35,062 nucleotides of DNA from Clostridiales bacterium (GCA_020860575.1 JAJBUB010000004.1:8414-43475), one strand, 5' to 3'. Shown: positions 1 to 9,437, counted from the first letter of the stretch. The notes: a model not told the origin generated them from the sequence alone. Numbers and translations: made by a program.

Positions 1-297
1 GGCCCCGATCTCACGCTGCACCAGGCAGGCCATGCTGGGGACGAGGAACTCTCCGCTGACAGTGGCTCAGAGGATCAAATCCAGCTCATCCGCCCGTACG
101 CCGCTGTTTTCCAGCGCCGCCTGAGCTGCCTTAGCCGCCAGGATGGAGGCCGGCTCATCAGTGGAGACATGCCGGGAGCGAATGCCGGTACGGGTAGAGA
201 TCCATTCGTCATTGGTGTCCACCAGCTTTGCCAGGTCATCGTTGGTGACGACGGTGGGAGGCAGATAACTGCCGGTTCCCAGAATATGTAAACTCAT
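1..297 (-). pseudogene. fabH: 3-oxoacyl-ACP synthase III (FabH), 5' part of gene running off the window edge, interrupted by an in-frame TGA at 67-69
   Basis: Reading [43 protein letters not shown]...ELDLIL is typical of the FabH N-terminus. After the TGA the same frame continues ATVSGEFLVPSMACLVQREIGA, which is still FabH-like. Start ATG at 295-297. Confidence 0.75.
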
Positions 298-366
298 AGC
301 ATGTTTGTCCTTTCCTGTCTCCGGCCTTGCGTCATGCCGAAGCGCCATTCGATCGATTGCTTTTCT

Positions 367-395
367 ATTTTAACAAATGCAGCGAAAGCTGTCAA
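367..395 (-). promoter_or_regulatory. sigma-A-type promoter upstream of fabH
   Basis: Minus strand TTGACA - 17 nt - TAAAAT, about 70 bp upstream of the fabH start. Confidence 0.6.
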
Positions 396-530
396 TTGCC
401 ATTCCGGCGATTCCCATAGTCTGGCGGCGACGTCTCATCCATCTGAGAAGACACGATTCCACTGCTACCCCAGCAAGGCTCCTGTCATTTTTCAGCACAG
501 ACCGCATATAAAATTCTTTCTCGAAAAAAC

Positions 531-559
531 TTGACTTCCCCCCTGGAAACCTTTATACT
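531..559 (+). promoter_or_regulatory. sigma-A-type promoter for tRNA-Pro
   Basis: TTGACT - 17 nt - TATACT, ending 13 nt before the tRNA. Confidence 0.7.
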
Positions 560-572
560 ATATAAGCTGCAT

Positions 573-646
573 CGGGGTGTGGCGAAGCTTGGTATCGCGC
601 TTGGTTCGGGTCCAAGAGGCCCCGGGTTCAAATCCCGGCACTCCGA
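573..646 (+). tRNA. tRNA-Pro(CGG)
   Basis: Cloverleaf: acceptor CGGGGTG/CACTCCG, anticodon arm CTTGG-TTCGGGT-CCAAG (anticodon CGG), T arm CCCGGGTTCAAATCCCGG, discriminator A. Confidence 0.93.
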
Positions 647-650
647 TAGG

Positions 651-687
651 AAACCCGCCGAAATCAGATGATTTCGGCGGGTTTTTC
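651..687 (+). terminator. intrinsic terminator after tRNA-Pro
   Basis: AAACCCGCCGAAATCA-GA-TGATTTCGGCGGGTTTTTCT: long perfect stem followed by a T-run. Confidence 0.85.
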
Positions 688-747
688 TAACTTTTCGCTA
701 ATTTCTTGGTCGAGGCAGATCGTCCGAGCCACTCCGCTGACTCGAGC

Positions 748-797
748 AAATCCCCGCCTGTAGGCAGCTGCATAGCCGTTCTCCAGGCGGGGATTTT
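748..797 (-). terminator. hairpin at the 3' end of the lysine operon, probable terminator
   Basis: AAATCCCCGCCTG...CAGGCGGGGATTT inverted repeat just downstream of the ACT-domain gene stop. T-run is short. Confidence 0.5.
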
Positions 798-808
798 GCT
801 GGAGCCGC

Positions 809-1297
809 TCAGAAGCAGGTTTCCACCGGCTCCACGTTGTAGTTTTCGCACATCAGGGTCAAAGCGTCGGACAGGTTGTGACCGCTGACCAGGATAGAGA
901 TGTCCACCTCGGAGGTGGTGATGAGCATGACCTGGATGTCCGCCTGGCTGAGCAGAGCGAACAGCTTTGCTGCCACGCCGGGAGTCTGCACCATGTTCTC
1001 GTCATAGAATGCCAGCTTGCAGTTGCCCGGGAGGATTTCCGGGGAAATGGCCGGATTCTCCTGGCGCAGCTTTGCCAGTACAGAGAGAGCGACGGCCAGA
1101 GAGGCGTCGGAGATGGTGAAGCTCAGCCGGATGCTGCCCCCCTGGGGCGCAGTCTGGGAGATCATGTCCACATTGACCCCGTTGTCGGACAGGGCGGTGA
1201 GTACCGAGGCCACCGTCCGGCTGTCGCTGGGCAAGGAGGACAGGGTGATGAGGGTCACGTCGGCGGCATAGGCGATCTTGGTAATTCCCTGGCTCAT
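809..1297 (-). CDS. stand-alone ACT-domain protein resembling the C-terminal regulatory region of aspartokinase
   Basis: 162 aa. Repeats of the type VTLITLSSLPSDSRTVASVLTALSDNGVNVDMISQTAP and GVAAKLFALLSQADIQVMLITTSEVDISILV are typical of aspartokinase ACT domains. No kinase domain. Overlaps dapB by 4 nt. Confidence 0.85.
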   Translation of the reverse strand: MSQGITKIAYAADVTLITLSSLPSDSRTVASVLTALSDNGVNVDMISQTAPQGGSIRLSFTISDASLAVALSVLAKLRQENPAISPEILPGNCKLAFYDENMVQTPGVAAKLFALLSQADIQVMLITTSEVDISILVSGHNLSDALTLMCENYNVEPVETCF

Positions 1298-2073
1298 AAG
1301 GAACCTCCTTCTTCATGCTGGGCGGCCACCAGGGCCTGCATATCGTACAGACCGGGCTGGGGGACGGTGACGAGGAACTTGGCGGCCTTGACAGCGCCGG
1401 AGGCGAAAATCTCCCGGCTCTGGGCCTCGTGGCGGATCTCGATGACCTCGTCCCGGCCGGCGAAGATCACCTCATGGACGCCCACGATGGTGCCGCCCCG
1501 GACGGAGCTGATGCCGATCTCGTTCTTGGGTCGTGCCTGGCGGCGGTCGTGGCGGCCAAAGGTGTAATCTGCCTCATAGTCCAGCCCCTCCTGGGCGGCG
1601 TCGGCCAGCATGAGGGCGGTGCCGCTGGGGGCATCCACCTTCCGGTTATGGTGCCGCTCCACGATCTCAATATCGTAGGCGTCTCCCAGAATGGCGGCGG
1701 CCCGCTTCACCAGGTCGAGTACCACGTTGATGCCCAGGCTCATGTTGGCAGAGCGAAAGATGGGAACGGTCTTAGCGGCCTCTTCGATTTGTGCCAGCTG
1801 CTCCGGGGAATAGCCGGTAGTGGCCAGCACCGCTGGAACGCCCCGTTCCACAGCGAAGGCCAGCAGACCGTCCAGAGCCTTGGGACTGGAGAAGTCGATG
1901 ATAACGTCCGCCTCGCCGGTGAAGTTGGCGGGAGAGACGTAGACAGGATAGGCCCGGGGCGTCTGGTTGACGTCAAACCCGGCCACCACCTGGACCTGGC
2001 TGTCAGCGGAGCAGATGGACTCCACCACCTGCCCCATCTTGCCGTTGCAGCCGGAAATGATTATCTTCAGCAT
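1294..2073 (-). CDS. dapB: 4-hydroxy-tetrahydrodipicolinate reductase
   Basis: 259 aa. N-terminal ISGCNGKMGQVV nucleotide-binding motif, IVERHHNRKVDAPSGTALMLADA signature. Confidence 0.95.
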   Translation of the reverse strand: MLKIIISGCNGKMGQVVESICSADSQVQVVAGFDVNQTPRAYPVYVSPANFTGEADVIIDFSSPKALDGLLAFAVERGVPAVLATTGYSPEQLAQIEEAAKTVPIFRSANMSLGINVVLDLVKRAAAILGDAYDIEIVERHHNRKVDAPSGTALMLADAAQEGLDYEADYTFGRHDRRQARPKNEIGISSVRGGTIVGVHEVIFAGRDEVIEIRHEAQSREIFASGAVKAAKFLVTVPQPGLYDMQALVAAQHEEGGSL

Positions 2074-2085
2074 AGCAAAAGCTCC

Positions 2086-2970
2086 TTACAGCAGGCCGTA
2101 CTCGGTCAGCACGGACTTCAGAATGGCCAGATTGCCCTCCTCCATCTCACACATGGGCATCCGCAGCAGACCCGCCTCCATGCCCATCAGGTTCATGGCA
2201 GTCTTGACCGGGATGGGGTTGACCTCGATAAACAGGGTGTCGTTCAGCTTCTGATACTTGGCCTGGAGCTTGGCGGCCTCGGCGAAGTTGCCGTCCAGGC
2301 ACAGCTGCACCATGTCGTGGACCGGCCGGGGCAGGATGTTGGCCAGCACCGAGATGACGCCCTTGCCTCCCATCGCCATGAGAGGCACCACCTGGTCGTC
2401 GTTGCCGGACCAGATGTTCATGTTGTCTCCGCACAGGGCCACCGTCTGAGAGACCAGAGTGAAGTTGCCGCTGGCCTCCTTGATACCGTTGATCATGGGG
2501 TGCTTGGAGAGCTCATAGTAAGTAGATGCCTTGAAGCTGGTGCCCGTCCGGGAGGGGACATGATAGAGGATGATGGGGGTGTGTACCCGATCCGCAATAT
2601 AGGTGTAGTGCTGGATCAGGCCCTTCTGGGTCGCCTTGTTGTAATAGGGCGTCACCATCAGCAGTCCGTCGGCTCCGGCGCTCTCGGCGTGGAGGGCCAG
2701 CTCCAGGGCAGCGGCAGTGTCGTTGCTGCCGGTCCCTGCAATGACCTTGCAGCGTCCGGCCACCTTGTTGATGGCGTATTCCACCGTGACCATATGCTCC
2801 TGCATAGTCTGGGTGGAGGACTCGCCGGTGGTGCCACAGATGCAGATGGCATCGGTCCCGTTGGCGATCTGGAACTCGATGAGCTGTCCCAGCTTTTCGT
2901 AGTCCACCCCGTCAGGCTTGAAGGGCGTGACGATGGCGACACAGGAGCCGGTAAAAATAGGCTGCTTCAT
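2086..2970 (-). CDS. dapA: 4-hydroxy-tetrahydrodipicolinate synthase
   Basis: 294 aa. GSCVAIVTPF, GTTGESSTQ, YYNKATQKGLIQHY, YHVPSRTG and IKEASGN motifs. Confidence 0.96.
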   Translation of the reverse strand: MKQPIFTGSCVAIVTPFKPDGVDYEKLGQLIEFQIANGTDAICICGTTGESSTQTMQEHMVTVEYAINKVAGRCKVIAGTGSNDTAAALELALHAESAGADGLLMVTPYYNKATQKGLIQHYTYIADRVHTPIILYHVPSRTGTSFKASTYYELSKHPMINGIKEASGNFTLVSQTVALCGDNMNIWSGNDDQVVPLMAMGGKGVISVLANILPRPVHDMVQLCLDGNFAEAAKLQAKYQKLNDTLFIEVNPIPVKTAMNLMGMEAGLLRMPMCEMEEGNLAILKSVLTEYGLL

Positions 2971-3012
2971 AAACAGGTCTCCTTTCTCACAGCGGAGGAT
3001 ATAAGGGTAAAA

Positions 3013-4107
3013 TTACTTTCGGGTGATATAGCCCTCGGCGCACAGCAGCTCTGCCAGCAGTACGCCGCCTCCGGCGGCGCCCCGGAGGGTGTTGTGGCTC
3101 AGGCCCACAAATTTGTAGTCATACTGACTGTCCGGACGCAGACGGCCCAGGGAGATGGCCATGCCGCCCTCCAGGTCACGCTGGAGCTTGGTCTGGGGAT
3201 AGCTGGGATCTTCAAAGTAGTGGAGGAACTGCTTGGGGGCGGAGGGCAGCTCCAGCTCCTGGGCACGGCCCCGGTAGGAGGACCAAACCTCCTTGATCTC
3301 CTCCACGGAGGGCTTCTTTCCCTCGGGGAAGCTCATAAAGACGGCGGCCATATGTCCGTCGGTGACGGGGACCCGGAGGCACTGGCTGGTGATGGAGGGG
3401 GAGACGGCGTCCACGATCTCATCACCCACGATCTCGCCCCAGAGCTTCATCGGCTCCTGCTCGCTCTTCTCCTCCTCGCCGCCGATGTAGGGGATGACAT
3501 TGTCCACCATCTCAGGCCAGGTGGTGAAGTTCTTGCCCGCCCCGGAGATGGCCTGATAGGTGCAGACCAGCGCTTTATCCAGACCGTACTTCTCCCGGAG
3601 GGGATGCAGAGCGGGGACATAGCTCTGGAGAGAGCAGTTGGACTTGACGGCGATAAAGCCCCGCCGGGTGCCCAGCCGCTTGCGCTGGCTATCGATGATC
3701 TGAATGTGCTGGGGGTTGATCTCCGGCACTACCATGGGTACGTCGGGGGTATGGCGGTGCGCGGAGTTGTTGGAGACCACCGGGCACTCGTGCTTGGCGT
3801 AGGCCTCCTCCAGCGCCTTGATCTGGTCCTTCTTCATGTTGACGGCGCAGAAGGTGAAGTCCACCCGGTCACAGAAGGTATCCATATCTGCCTCGGCATC
3901 CAGGATGACCATGTCCTTCACGGACTCGGGCATGGGGGTACTCATCAGCCAGCGCTTTCCGGCCACCTCGCCGTAGGTCTTGCCTGCGCTCCGGGCGCTG
4001 GCGGCCAGAGCAGTGATCTGGAACCAGGGATGATTTTCCAGCAGGGTGACAAAGCGCTGTCCCACCATGCCGGTGCAGCCGACAACGCCAACCTTATACT
4101 TCTCCAT
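3013..4107 (-). CDS. asd: aspartate-semialdehyde dehydrogenase (archaeal/fungal-like subtype)
   Basis: 364 aa. VGVVGCTGMVGQRFVTLLENHPWF N-terminus, VKSNCSLQ active-site region, YQAISGAGKNF. Confidence 0.93.
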   Translation of the reverse strand: MEKYKVGVVGCTGMVGQRFVTLLENHPWFQITALAASARSAGKTYGEVAGKRWLMSTPMPESVKDMVILDAEADMDTFCDRVDFTFCAVNMKKDQIKALEEAYAKHECPVVSNNSAHRHTPDVPMVVPEINPQHIQIIDSQRKRLGTRRGFIAVKSNCSLQSYVPALHPLREKYGLDKALVCTYQAISGAGKNFTTWPEMVDNVIPYIGGEEEKSEQEPMKLWGEIVGDEIVDAVSPSITSQCLRVPVTDGHMAAVFMSFPEGKKPSVEEIKEVWSSYRGRAQELELPSAPKQFLHYFEDPSYPQTKLQRDLEGGMAISLGRLRPDSQYDYKFVGLSHNTLRGAAGGGVLLAELLCAEGYITRK

Positions 4108-4182
4108 GGGTAACTCCTCCTAAATTCGGACTCAGCTCAGTCTATGCAGGCGTCGTCCGTCCTGTTTCTCCATCTCCGGGGC

Positions 4183-4217
4183 AAAAAAGAAATCGGCCGT
4201 TGAAAACAGGCTGATTC
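4183..4217 (-). terminator. intrinsic terminator of the lysine riboswitch leader
   Basis: Minus strand AATCAGCC-TGTTTTCAAC-GGCCGATT followed by TCTTTTTT, between aptamer and asd. Confidence 0.8.
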
Positions 4218-4260
4218 TGTACTATAATGTGCGGTGCGCGAGGCACTGACATTATATGGA

Positions 4261-4451
4261 GCAGATCAGCTCAACATCAGACGCTCCACGACTGGGATTC
4301 TCTGATGACAGTCAGCAGACTGTTTGCCTGCCGCCCAGGCAGCCCGACCTCCGCCGTCCGGCTCCTTCGGCGGACTGCCCTTTCCACACTGCCTCACGGA
4401 GCGGCGGCGCCCTCCGCAGCGGTACTGATGCAGACCGCACCTCTATTCTGC
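4261..4451 (-). promoter_or_regulatory. lysine riboswitch (L-box) upstream of asd-dapA-dapB
   Basis: Minus strand has the ordered L-box elements AGAGGTGCG, AGTA, GGAAAGGGCAGTCCGCCGAAG, GGGCTGCC, CTGTCATCAGAGAA and GTGGAGCGTCTGATG, enclosed by a GCAGA/TCTGC P1 stem. Confidence 0.9.
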
Positions 4452-4463
4452 GTGTATAGCTGT

Positions 4464-4492
4464 ATCATATCACGCTTCCCTTGCATCGTCAA
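4464..4492 (-). promoter_or_regulatory. sigma-A-type promoter of the lysine operon
   Basis: Minus strand TTGACG - 17 nt - TATGAT, immediately upstream of the riboswitch. Confidence 0.8.
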
Positions 4493-4576
4493 GGCGCATT
4501 TCCTGCAAAACCGTTCTATTTCACAACAGGTTTTGCATACTCTTTTGGGCGACGGCCCTGAAATGAGGATAAATCA

Positions 4577-5656
4577 ATGAAGACCAGCGATTTTTATTAT
4601 GACCTTCCGCCGGAGCTGATCGCTCAGACGCCCCTGGAACGCCGGGATGCCTCCCGGCTGATGACTCTGGATAAGCAGACGGGTTCGATAGGTCACCATA
4701 TGTTTTACGAGCTGCCTGACTTTCTCCGCCCGGGAGACTGCCTGGTGATGAACGACTCCCGGGTACTTCCCGCCCGGCTCATCGGACACCGGGAGTCTGG
4801 CGGCGCCTGCGAGGTGCTGCTGCTCATCGACCGAGGGGACAAGACTTGGGAGTGCCTGGTCCGCCCTGGGAAAAAGCTGCGTACCGGCGCCAAAATCACC
4901 TTCGGTGAGGGCGAGCTGACCGCCCAGGTGACTGACGTGCTGGAGGACGGGAACCGGCTGGTCCGGTTCGACTACGACGGCATTTTCCTGGAGATCCTGG
5001 AAAAGCTGGGACGGATGCCCCTGCCTCCCTACATCAAGGAGGAGTTGGAGGATCAGGAGCGGTATCAGACCGTTTACTCCAAGGTAGTCGGCTCGGCGGC
5101 GGCTCCCACAGCGGGGCTGCACTTCACCCCGGAGCTGCTGGAGAAAATTCAGGGGATGGGAGTACGTCTGGCCTATGTTACCCTCCATGTGGGGCTTGGC
5201 ACCTTCCGCCCCGTCAAGACGGACGATGTGGAACACCACGATATGCACTCGGAATATTGTATCATCCCCCCGGAAACGGCGCAGATCATCAATGAGACAA
5301 AGCAAAACGGCGGGCGGGTCATCGGCGTGGGCACCACCTCCTGCCGGACGGTGGAGAGCTACGCCAACGAGGACGGCACCGTCCGGGCGGACGGGGGCTG
5401 GACGAACATTTTCATCTACCCCGGCTATCGGTTCAAGGTGCTGGACGGGCTGATCACCAACTTCCACCTGCCCGAGTCCACCCTCATTATGCTGGTCTCC
5501 GCTCTGGCCGGGCGGGAACACGTTCTCGCCGCCTATCAGGAGGCGGTGCGGGAGCGGTATCGGTTTTTCTCCTTTGGGGATGCGATGTTGATAGCCTCCG
5601 GGATGGACAACCATGAGCAGGAAGGCAAAAAATCAAACGATACAAGCACTTTTTGA
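4577..5656 (+). CDS. queA: S-adenosylmethionine:tRNA ribosyltransferase-isomerase
   Basis: 359 aa. [51 protein letters not shown] and [11 protein letters not shown]. Confidence 0.96.
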   Translation: MKTSDFYYDLPPELIAQTPLERRDASRLMTLDKQTGSIGHHMFYELPDFLRPGDCLVMNDSRVLPARLIGHRESGGACEVLLLIDRGDKTWECLVRPGKKLRTGAKITFGEGELTAQVTDVLEDGNRLVRFDYDGIFLEILEKLGRMPLPPYIKEELEDQERYQTVYSKVVGSAAAPTAGLHFTPELLEKIQGMGVRLAYVTLHVGLGTFRPVKTDDVEHHDMHSEYCIIPPETAQIINETKQNGGRVIGVGTTSCRTVESYANEDGTVRADGGWTNIFIYPGYRFKVLDGLITNFHLPESTLIMLVSALAGREHVLAAYQEAVRERYRFFSFGDAMLIASGMDNHEQEGKKSNDTSTF

Positions 5657-5682
5657 GGGTGCTCAAATGCTGATAAAAGCAC

Positions 5683-5722
5683 AAAAAAGAGGAGCCTGGA
5701 ATCGGTCGATTTCAGGCTCCTC
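5683..5722 (-). terminator. intrinsic terminator (minus strand), hairpin also downstream of queA
   Basis: Minus strand GAGGAGCCTGAAATCG-ACCGATTCCAGGCTCCTC followed by TTTTTT. Confidence 0.75.
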
Positions 5723-5753
5723 GCTATCTATCAAGCGGAGCGTGGATTGAAAT
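5721..5753 (+). repeat. solitary type I-C CRISPR-repeat-like sequence (single copy, no array)
   Basis: TCGCTATCTATCAAGCGGAGCGTGGATTGAAAT. The 3' GAGCGTGGATTGAAAT matches the characteristic I-C repeat end and TCGCT matches the repeat start. The middle is degenerate. Confidence 0.35.
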
Positions 5754-5767
5754 GATGAAAAAGTGCC

Positions 5768-6277
5768 TCACCACGGCAGCAGATAGGCGGCGTCCGCCAG
5801 GGACAGGTCCCGAAACAGGACGGCGTCCGGCGGCTGTATGGTCCAGCAGACGATCAGGCCGGTCACCAGGATGGTCGCCCCAGTGAGCAGGCTGTTCCAG
5901 CTCTCCCCTATCGGCAATACAGCGGGCAAAAAGAAGCCCAGTCCCATGGTCATAAAGTACAGCGCCAGGTTGGTACCCAAATCTCCGGCCCCGGCAGCAC
6001 AGTTGAGATACCACCCAGCCCCCAGCAGCAGGCCACAGCAGAGCAGCAGGGAGAGAAGCCAGGGGGCGGTCCGCCACCGTCCGGCGCCGGTGAGATAGAC
6101 TCCCGCCAGCAGCAGCGGCCAGAATACCAGTTTGAGATGCTCCCAGATGCTTTCGTTTACCGGAGCAATAAACTCGGTAAGGATACTGGGCCAGAGGGAG
6201 AACAGAAAGTGCAGCCCACAGCCCAGAGCCACGGCGGCAAAATAACAAAGCAACAGTGGTCTGTCCAGTTTTTTCAA
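5768..6277 (-). CDS. small multi-pass membrane protein (DUF6512-like, tentative)
   Basis: Hydrophobic ORF LKKLDRPLLLCYFAAVALGCGLHFLFSLWP...IAPVNESIWEHLKLVFWPLLL. TTG start at 6277 preferred over the annotated 6319 because the upstream part is the rpoD terminator hairpin. Confidence 0.65.
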   Translation of the reverse strand: MKKLDRPLLLCYFAAVALGCGLHFLFSLWPSILTEFIAPVNESIWEHLKLVFWPLLLAGVYLTGAGRWRTAPWLLSLLLCCGLLLGAGWYLNCAAGAGDLGTNLALYFMTMGLGFFLPAVLPIGESWNSLLTGATILVTGLIVCWTIQPPDAVLFRDLSLADAAYLLPW

Positions 6278-6283
6278 AAAATC

Positions 6284-6317
6284 GCCCCCTCTGCCATACA
6301 GGATATGCAGAGGGGGC
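6284..6317 (-). terminator. intrinsic terminator downstream of rpoD
   Basis: Minus strand GCCCCCTCTGC-ATATCCTGTATG-GCAGAGGGGGC followed by GATTTTTT. Confidence 0.8.
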
Positions 6318-6335
6318 AAATTTCATAACACAATC

Positions 6336-7592
6336 TCAGTTCAAAAAGTCTCTAAGCTTCTTGGAACGGCTGGGATGGCGCAGCTTACGCAGGGCTTTGG
6401 CCTCGATCTGGCGGATACGCTCCCGGGTGACGTGGAACTGCTTGCCCACCTCCTCCAGGGTGCGGGTGCGGCCGTCCTCCAGACCAAAGCGGAGCTTGAG
6501 TACCTTTTCCTCCCGGGGAGTCAGGGTGGAGAGCACCTCCGTCAGCTGCTCCTTGAGCAGCGTATAGGAAGCGGCCTCCGCAGGCTCGCAGGCGTCCTCG
6601 TCCTGGATGAAGTCTCCCAAATGGGAATCCTCCTCCTCGCCGATGGGGGTCTCCAGAGAGACCGGCTCCTGAGCGATTTTCAAAATCTCCCGCACCTTGT
6701 CCACCGGCATATTCATCTCGGCGGCGATTTCCTCGGGAGAGGGGTCGTGGCCCAGCTCCTGAAGCAACTGACGGGAGACGCGGATGACCTTGTTGATGGT
6801 CTCCACCATATGGACAGGGATGCGGATGGTGCGGGCCTGGTCTGCAATGGCCCGGGTGATGGCCTGACGGATCCACCAGGTCGCATAGGTGGAGAATTTA
6901 TAGCCCTTGGTGTAGTCGAACTTCTCCACCGCCTTGATGAGGCCCAGGTTGCCCTCCTGTATCAGGTCGAGGAAGAGCATCCCCCGGCCCCCATACCGCT
7001 TGGCGATGGAGACCACCAGACGCAGGTTTGCCTCGGCCAGACGCTGTTTGCAGTCCTCGCCATGCTTGATGGCCTTTTCCAGCTCCTTGCGGACCTCCTC
7101 CGGGACCTCCTCGCCGGACTCCTCCAGCTCCTCCAGCTGCTCCTTGGCGACGTTTCCGGCGCTCATGCCCTTGGCCAGCTCTGTCTCCTCCTCCGGGGTC
7201 AGCAGAGGGACCTTTCCGATCTCCTTCAGATACATCCGTACCGGGTCGTCGATGCCGTAGTTGTCAACAAGAGTGTTGGGGTCCACCACCTCTTCCTCGG
7301 CCAGCTCCTCGATCTCCTCCTCCGGAGGCTCCGCCGTCTCCGGCAGCTCCTCATCGGAGACCAGCTCGATGCCCTGATTCTCCAGGATATCATAGAAACG
7401 GTCCAGAGTGTCGCTGTCCAGCTCCACGCCGTCCAGCTCCATCATCTCCACGGCGGTGAGCTTACCCTTTTTCTTGCCCCGCTCAATGAGTTCGTTGAGC
7501 TTCTCTGCTCCGGGTACGCCGTCTGGGATGCGGGCCTTTGCATCCTTGGTCTCCTTGCTCTTCTCGGAAACAGGCTTTTTCTTGTCACTCAT
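6336..7592 (-). CDS. rpoD: primary RNA polymerase sigma factor RpoD/SigA
   Basis: 418 aa. [77 protein letters not shown] and [39 protein letters not shown]. Confidence 0.98.
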   Translation of the reverse strand: MSDKKKPVSEKSKETKDAKARIPDGVPGAEKLNELIERGKKKGKLTAVEMMELDGVELDSDTLDRFYDILENQGIELVSDEELPETAEPPEEEIEELAEEEVVDPNTLVDNYGIDDPVRMYLKEIGKVPLLTPEEETELAKGMSAGNVAKEQLEELEESGEEVPEEVRKELEKAIKHGEDCKQRLAEANLRLVVSIAKRYGGRGMLFLDLIQEGNLGLIKAVEKFDYTKGYKFSTYATWWIRQAITRAIADQARTIRIPVHMVETINKVIRVSRQLLQELGHDPSPEEIAAEMNMPVDKVREILKIAQEPVSLETPIGEEEDSHLGDFIQDEDACEPAEAASYTLLKEQLTEVLSTLTPREEKVLKLRFGLEDGRTRTLEEVGKQFHVTRERIRQIEAKALRKLRHPSRSKKLRDFLN

Positions 7593-9339
7593 TTTGGTTC
7601 CTCCATGATTTTTTTTCTCTGAATGCCATCAGTGCGTCGTCGTCCAGGTCGGACGTCCCGCTGCCCTTCAGGCCCTCGGTCTGTATGATGTTGATGTAGT
7701 CCTCCATGGCCTGCTCCTGATTGCTCTGGGAGATGGGCTGCTGGAGGATGGAGACCAGATGGTTCATCTCCTCGGCGGTCAGCTCCGGGCCGAGGGCGTT
7801 GAGGGAGACGGGACGGTCCTCCGTCCACCGCTCCCAGATGAGCTGATAGATGCGGCCAAACACAGGGACGGTAAAATCCTCCGGACTCAGCCCCCGCACC
7901 TTTGAGAGCAGATTCGGGTCGTTCATCAGCATGGCGATGACCCCCTCCTCCGCCTTGCCGGAGCGCATATTGTCATAGCGGAGGGCCCGGCTCTCCGGTT
8001 GGTTCATCTGCACCGGCTGGAGCACCTTCCTGGCCTGCTGCTTCTCCTCCCAGCGGGTCTGGCGCTTCTGGCTGCGGCGGATCTCCCGCTGCATGGTTTC
8101 CGGGGTGATCTCCATCTCTTTGGCCATCCGGTTGCCGTAGACCTCCCGCTCCGCCGAGCCGGGGAGCCGGGAGATCACCTCCGCCAGCTCCTGAATGCAG
8201 GCCACCTTCTGGTCGTCCTGGGTCAGGTCGTACTTCCCCTTCACCTGGAGGAGACGGAATTCCACGTGATTTTCCGAGCCGTCGATGAGCTTTTGGAATG
8301 CCGCCGCTCCGTATTTTTTGATGAACTCGTCCGGGTCCTTCGCCCCGGTGACCTTGAGTACCTTCACCCGGATACCCGTCTTGTCCAGCAGCTGGATGGC
8401 CCGCTGGGCAGCGTTCACTCCGGCGCTGTCGCTGTCGTAGGAGATCACTACCTCTTGGGTGCGCTGGGCAATCATCCGGGCATGGTCAGGAGTCAGGGAG
8501 GTACCAAGAGAGGCCACGGCGCAGTCAAAGCCCGCCTGGTGGAGGGCAATGGTGTCCATATAGCCCTCGGTGAGGATAATACGGCCCTGCTTGCTCTTTC
8601 GGGCCAGATTCAGGGCAAAGAGGTTTTTGCTCTTGTTGTAGATAATGGTGTCCGGGGAGTTGAGGTATTTCGGCGTGCCGTTGTCCAGCACACGTCCCCC
8701 AAAGCCAATGACGTTCCCCCGCAGGTCGATGATGGGGAACATCACCCGGCCCCGGAACCGGTCGTAGAGACGGCCCTTGTCGTTCTTCACCACCAGACCG
8801 GCGTCCAGCAGCTCCTGCTTGCTGTAGCCCTTCCCCGTCATGGTCTGAATCAGCATATCCCACCGGTCATAGGAGTAGCCCAGACCGAAGTTCACGATGG
8901 TCCGTTTGGAGAGGCCCCGGTTGGTGAAATACTCCAGGGCGAACCGGTTCTCCGGGGCCATCAGGTTCTGGTGGAACCACCGGGCGGCCTCCCGGTTGAG
9001 CTGGTAGAGCCGCTCCCGCTTTTTTCGGTTGTCGCCGCTGCCCCGGCTTTCCGGGACCGTCATGCCCACCCGCTGGGCCAGGATGCCCACGGCGTCCGGA
9101 AAGCCCACGCCCTCCTGCTCCATCACAAACTGGATGGCGCCGCCGCCCTTGTGGCAGCCGAAGCAGTAGTACATCTGCCGCTCCGGGGAGACGGAAAAGG
9201 AGGGGGTCTTTTCGCTGTGGAAGGGACACAGACCCCAGTAGCGATTCCCCTTCTTGGTCAGCGTCACATAGCCGGAGATCAAATCCACGATATCTGTTCT
9301 GGCGTTCAGCTCCTCCAGGAAGCTCTCCGGGATCGCCAT
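7585..9339 (-). CDS. dnaG: DNA primase
   Basis: 584 aa. Zinc-binding [35 protein letters not shown] region [18 protein letters not shown]. Overlaps rpoD start. Confidence 0.97.
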   Translation of the reverse strand: MAIPESFLEELNARTDIVDLISGYVTLTKKGNRYWGLCPFHSEKTPSFSVSPERQMYYCFGCHKGGGAIQFVMEQEGVGFPDAVGILAQRVGMTVPESRGSGDNRKKRERLYQLNREAARWFHQNLMAPENRFALEYFTNRGLSKRTIVNFGLGYSYDRWDMLIQTMTGKGYSKQELLDAGLVVKNDKGRLYDRFRGRVMFPIIDLRGNVIGFGGRVLDNGTPKYLNSPDTIIYNKSKNLFALNLARKSKQGRIILTEGYMDTIALHQAGFDCAVASLGTSLTPDHARMIAQRTQEVVISYDSDSAGVNAAQRAIQLLDKTGIRVKVLKVTGAKDPDEFIKKYGAAAFQKLIDGSENHVEFRLLQVKGKYDLTQDDQKVACIQELAEVISRLPGSAEREVYGNRMAKEMEITPETMQREIRRSQKRQTRWEEKQQARKVLQPVQMNQPESRALRYDNMRSGKAEEGVIAMLMNDPNLLSKVRGLSPEDFTVPVFGRIYQLIWERWTEDRPVSLNALGPELTAEEMNHLVSILQQPISQSNQEQAMEDYINIIQTEGLKGSGTSDLDDDALMAFREKKSWRNQNE

Positions 9340-9437
9340 GGCATTTCGCCTCCCCTTCTGTGGTTCTTTGGCACCAAATTTCCCATAGGATAACCCTTTT
9401 TATCTCGCTTTATCCGAAAAAGGGCGAAAGGGGCCGC

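Noticed and set aside
67-69. Selenocysteine recoding at the fabH TGA
   Set aside because: The position is not the catalytic Cys of FabH, and I see no convincing bacterial SECIS-like hairpin just downstream. Mutation or sequencing error is more likely.
1315-4113. 932 aa plus-strand ORF
   Set aside because: Antisense to dapB, dapA and asd, which have clear family motifs. Its His/Gly/Leu/Val-rich composition is typical of a shadow frame in GC-rich DNA.
5721-5753. CRISPR array
   Set aside because: Only one repeat-like unit; no periodic copies or spacers, and no cas genes in the window.
5724-6326. 200 aa minus-strand ORF overlapping the membrane protein
   Set aside because: Alternative frame of the same region; the 183 aa frame has a coherent transmembrane pattern while this one is Arg/Gly-rich.
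6375-7622. 415 aa plus-strand ORF (also 7999-9393 and 9822-11204)
   Set aside because: Shadow ORFs opposite rpoD, dnaG, dgt and the phosphatase-GNAT gene; no recognisable domains.
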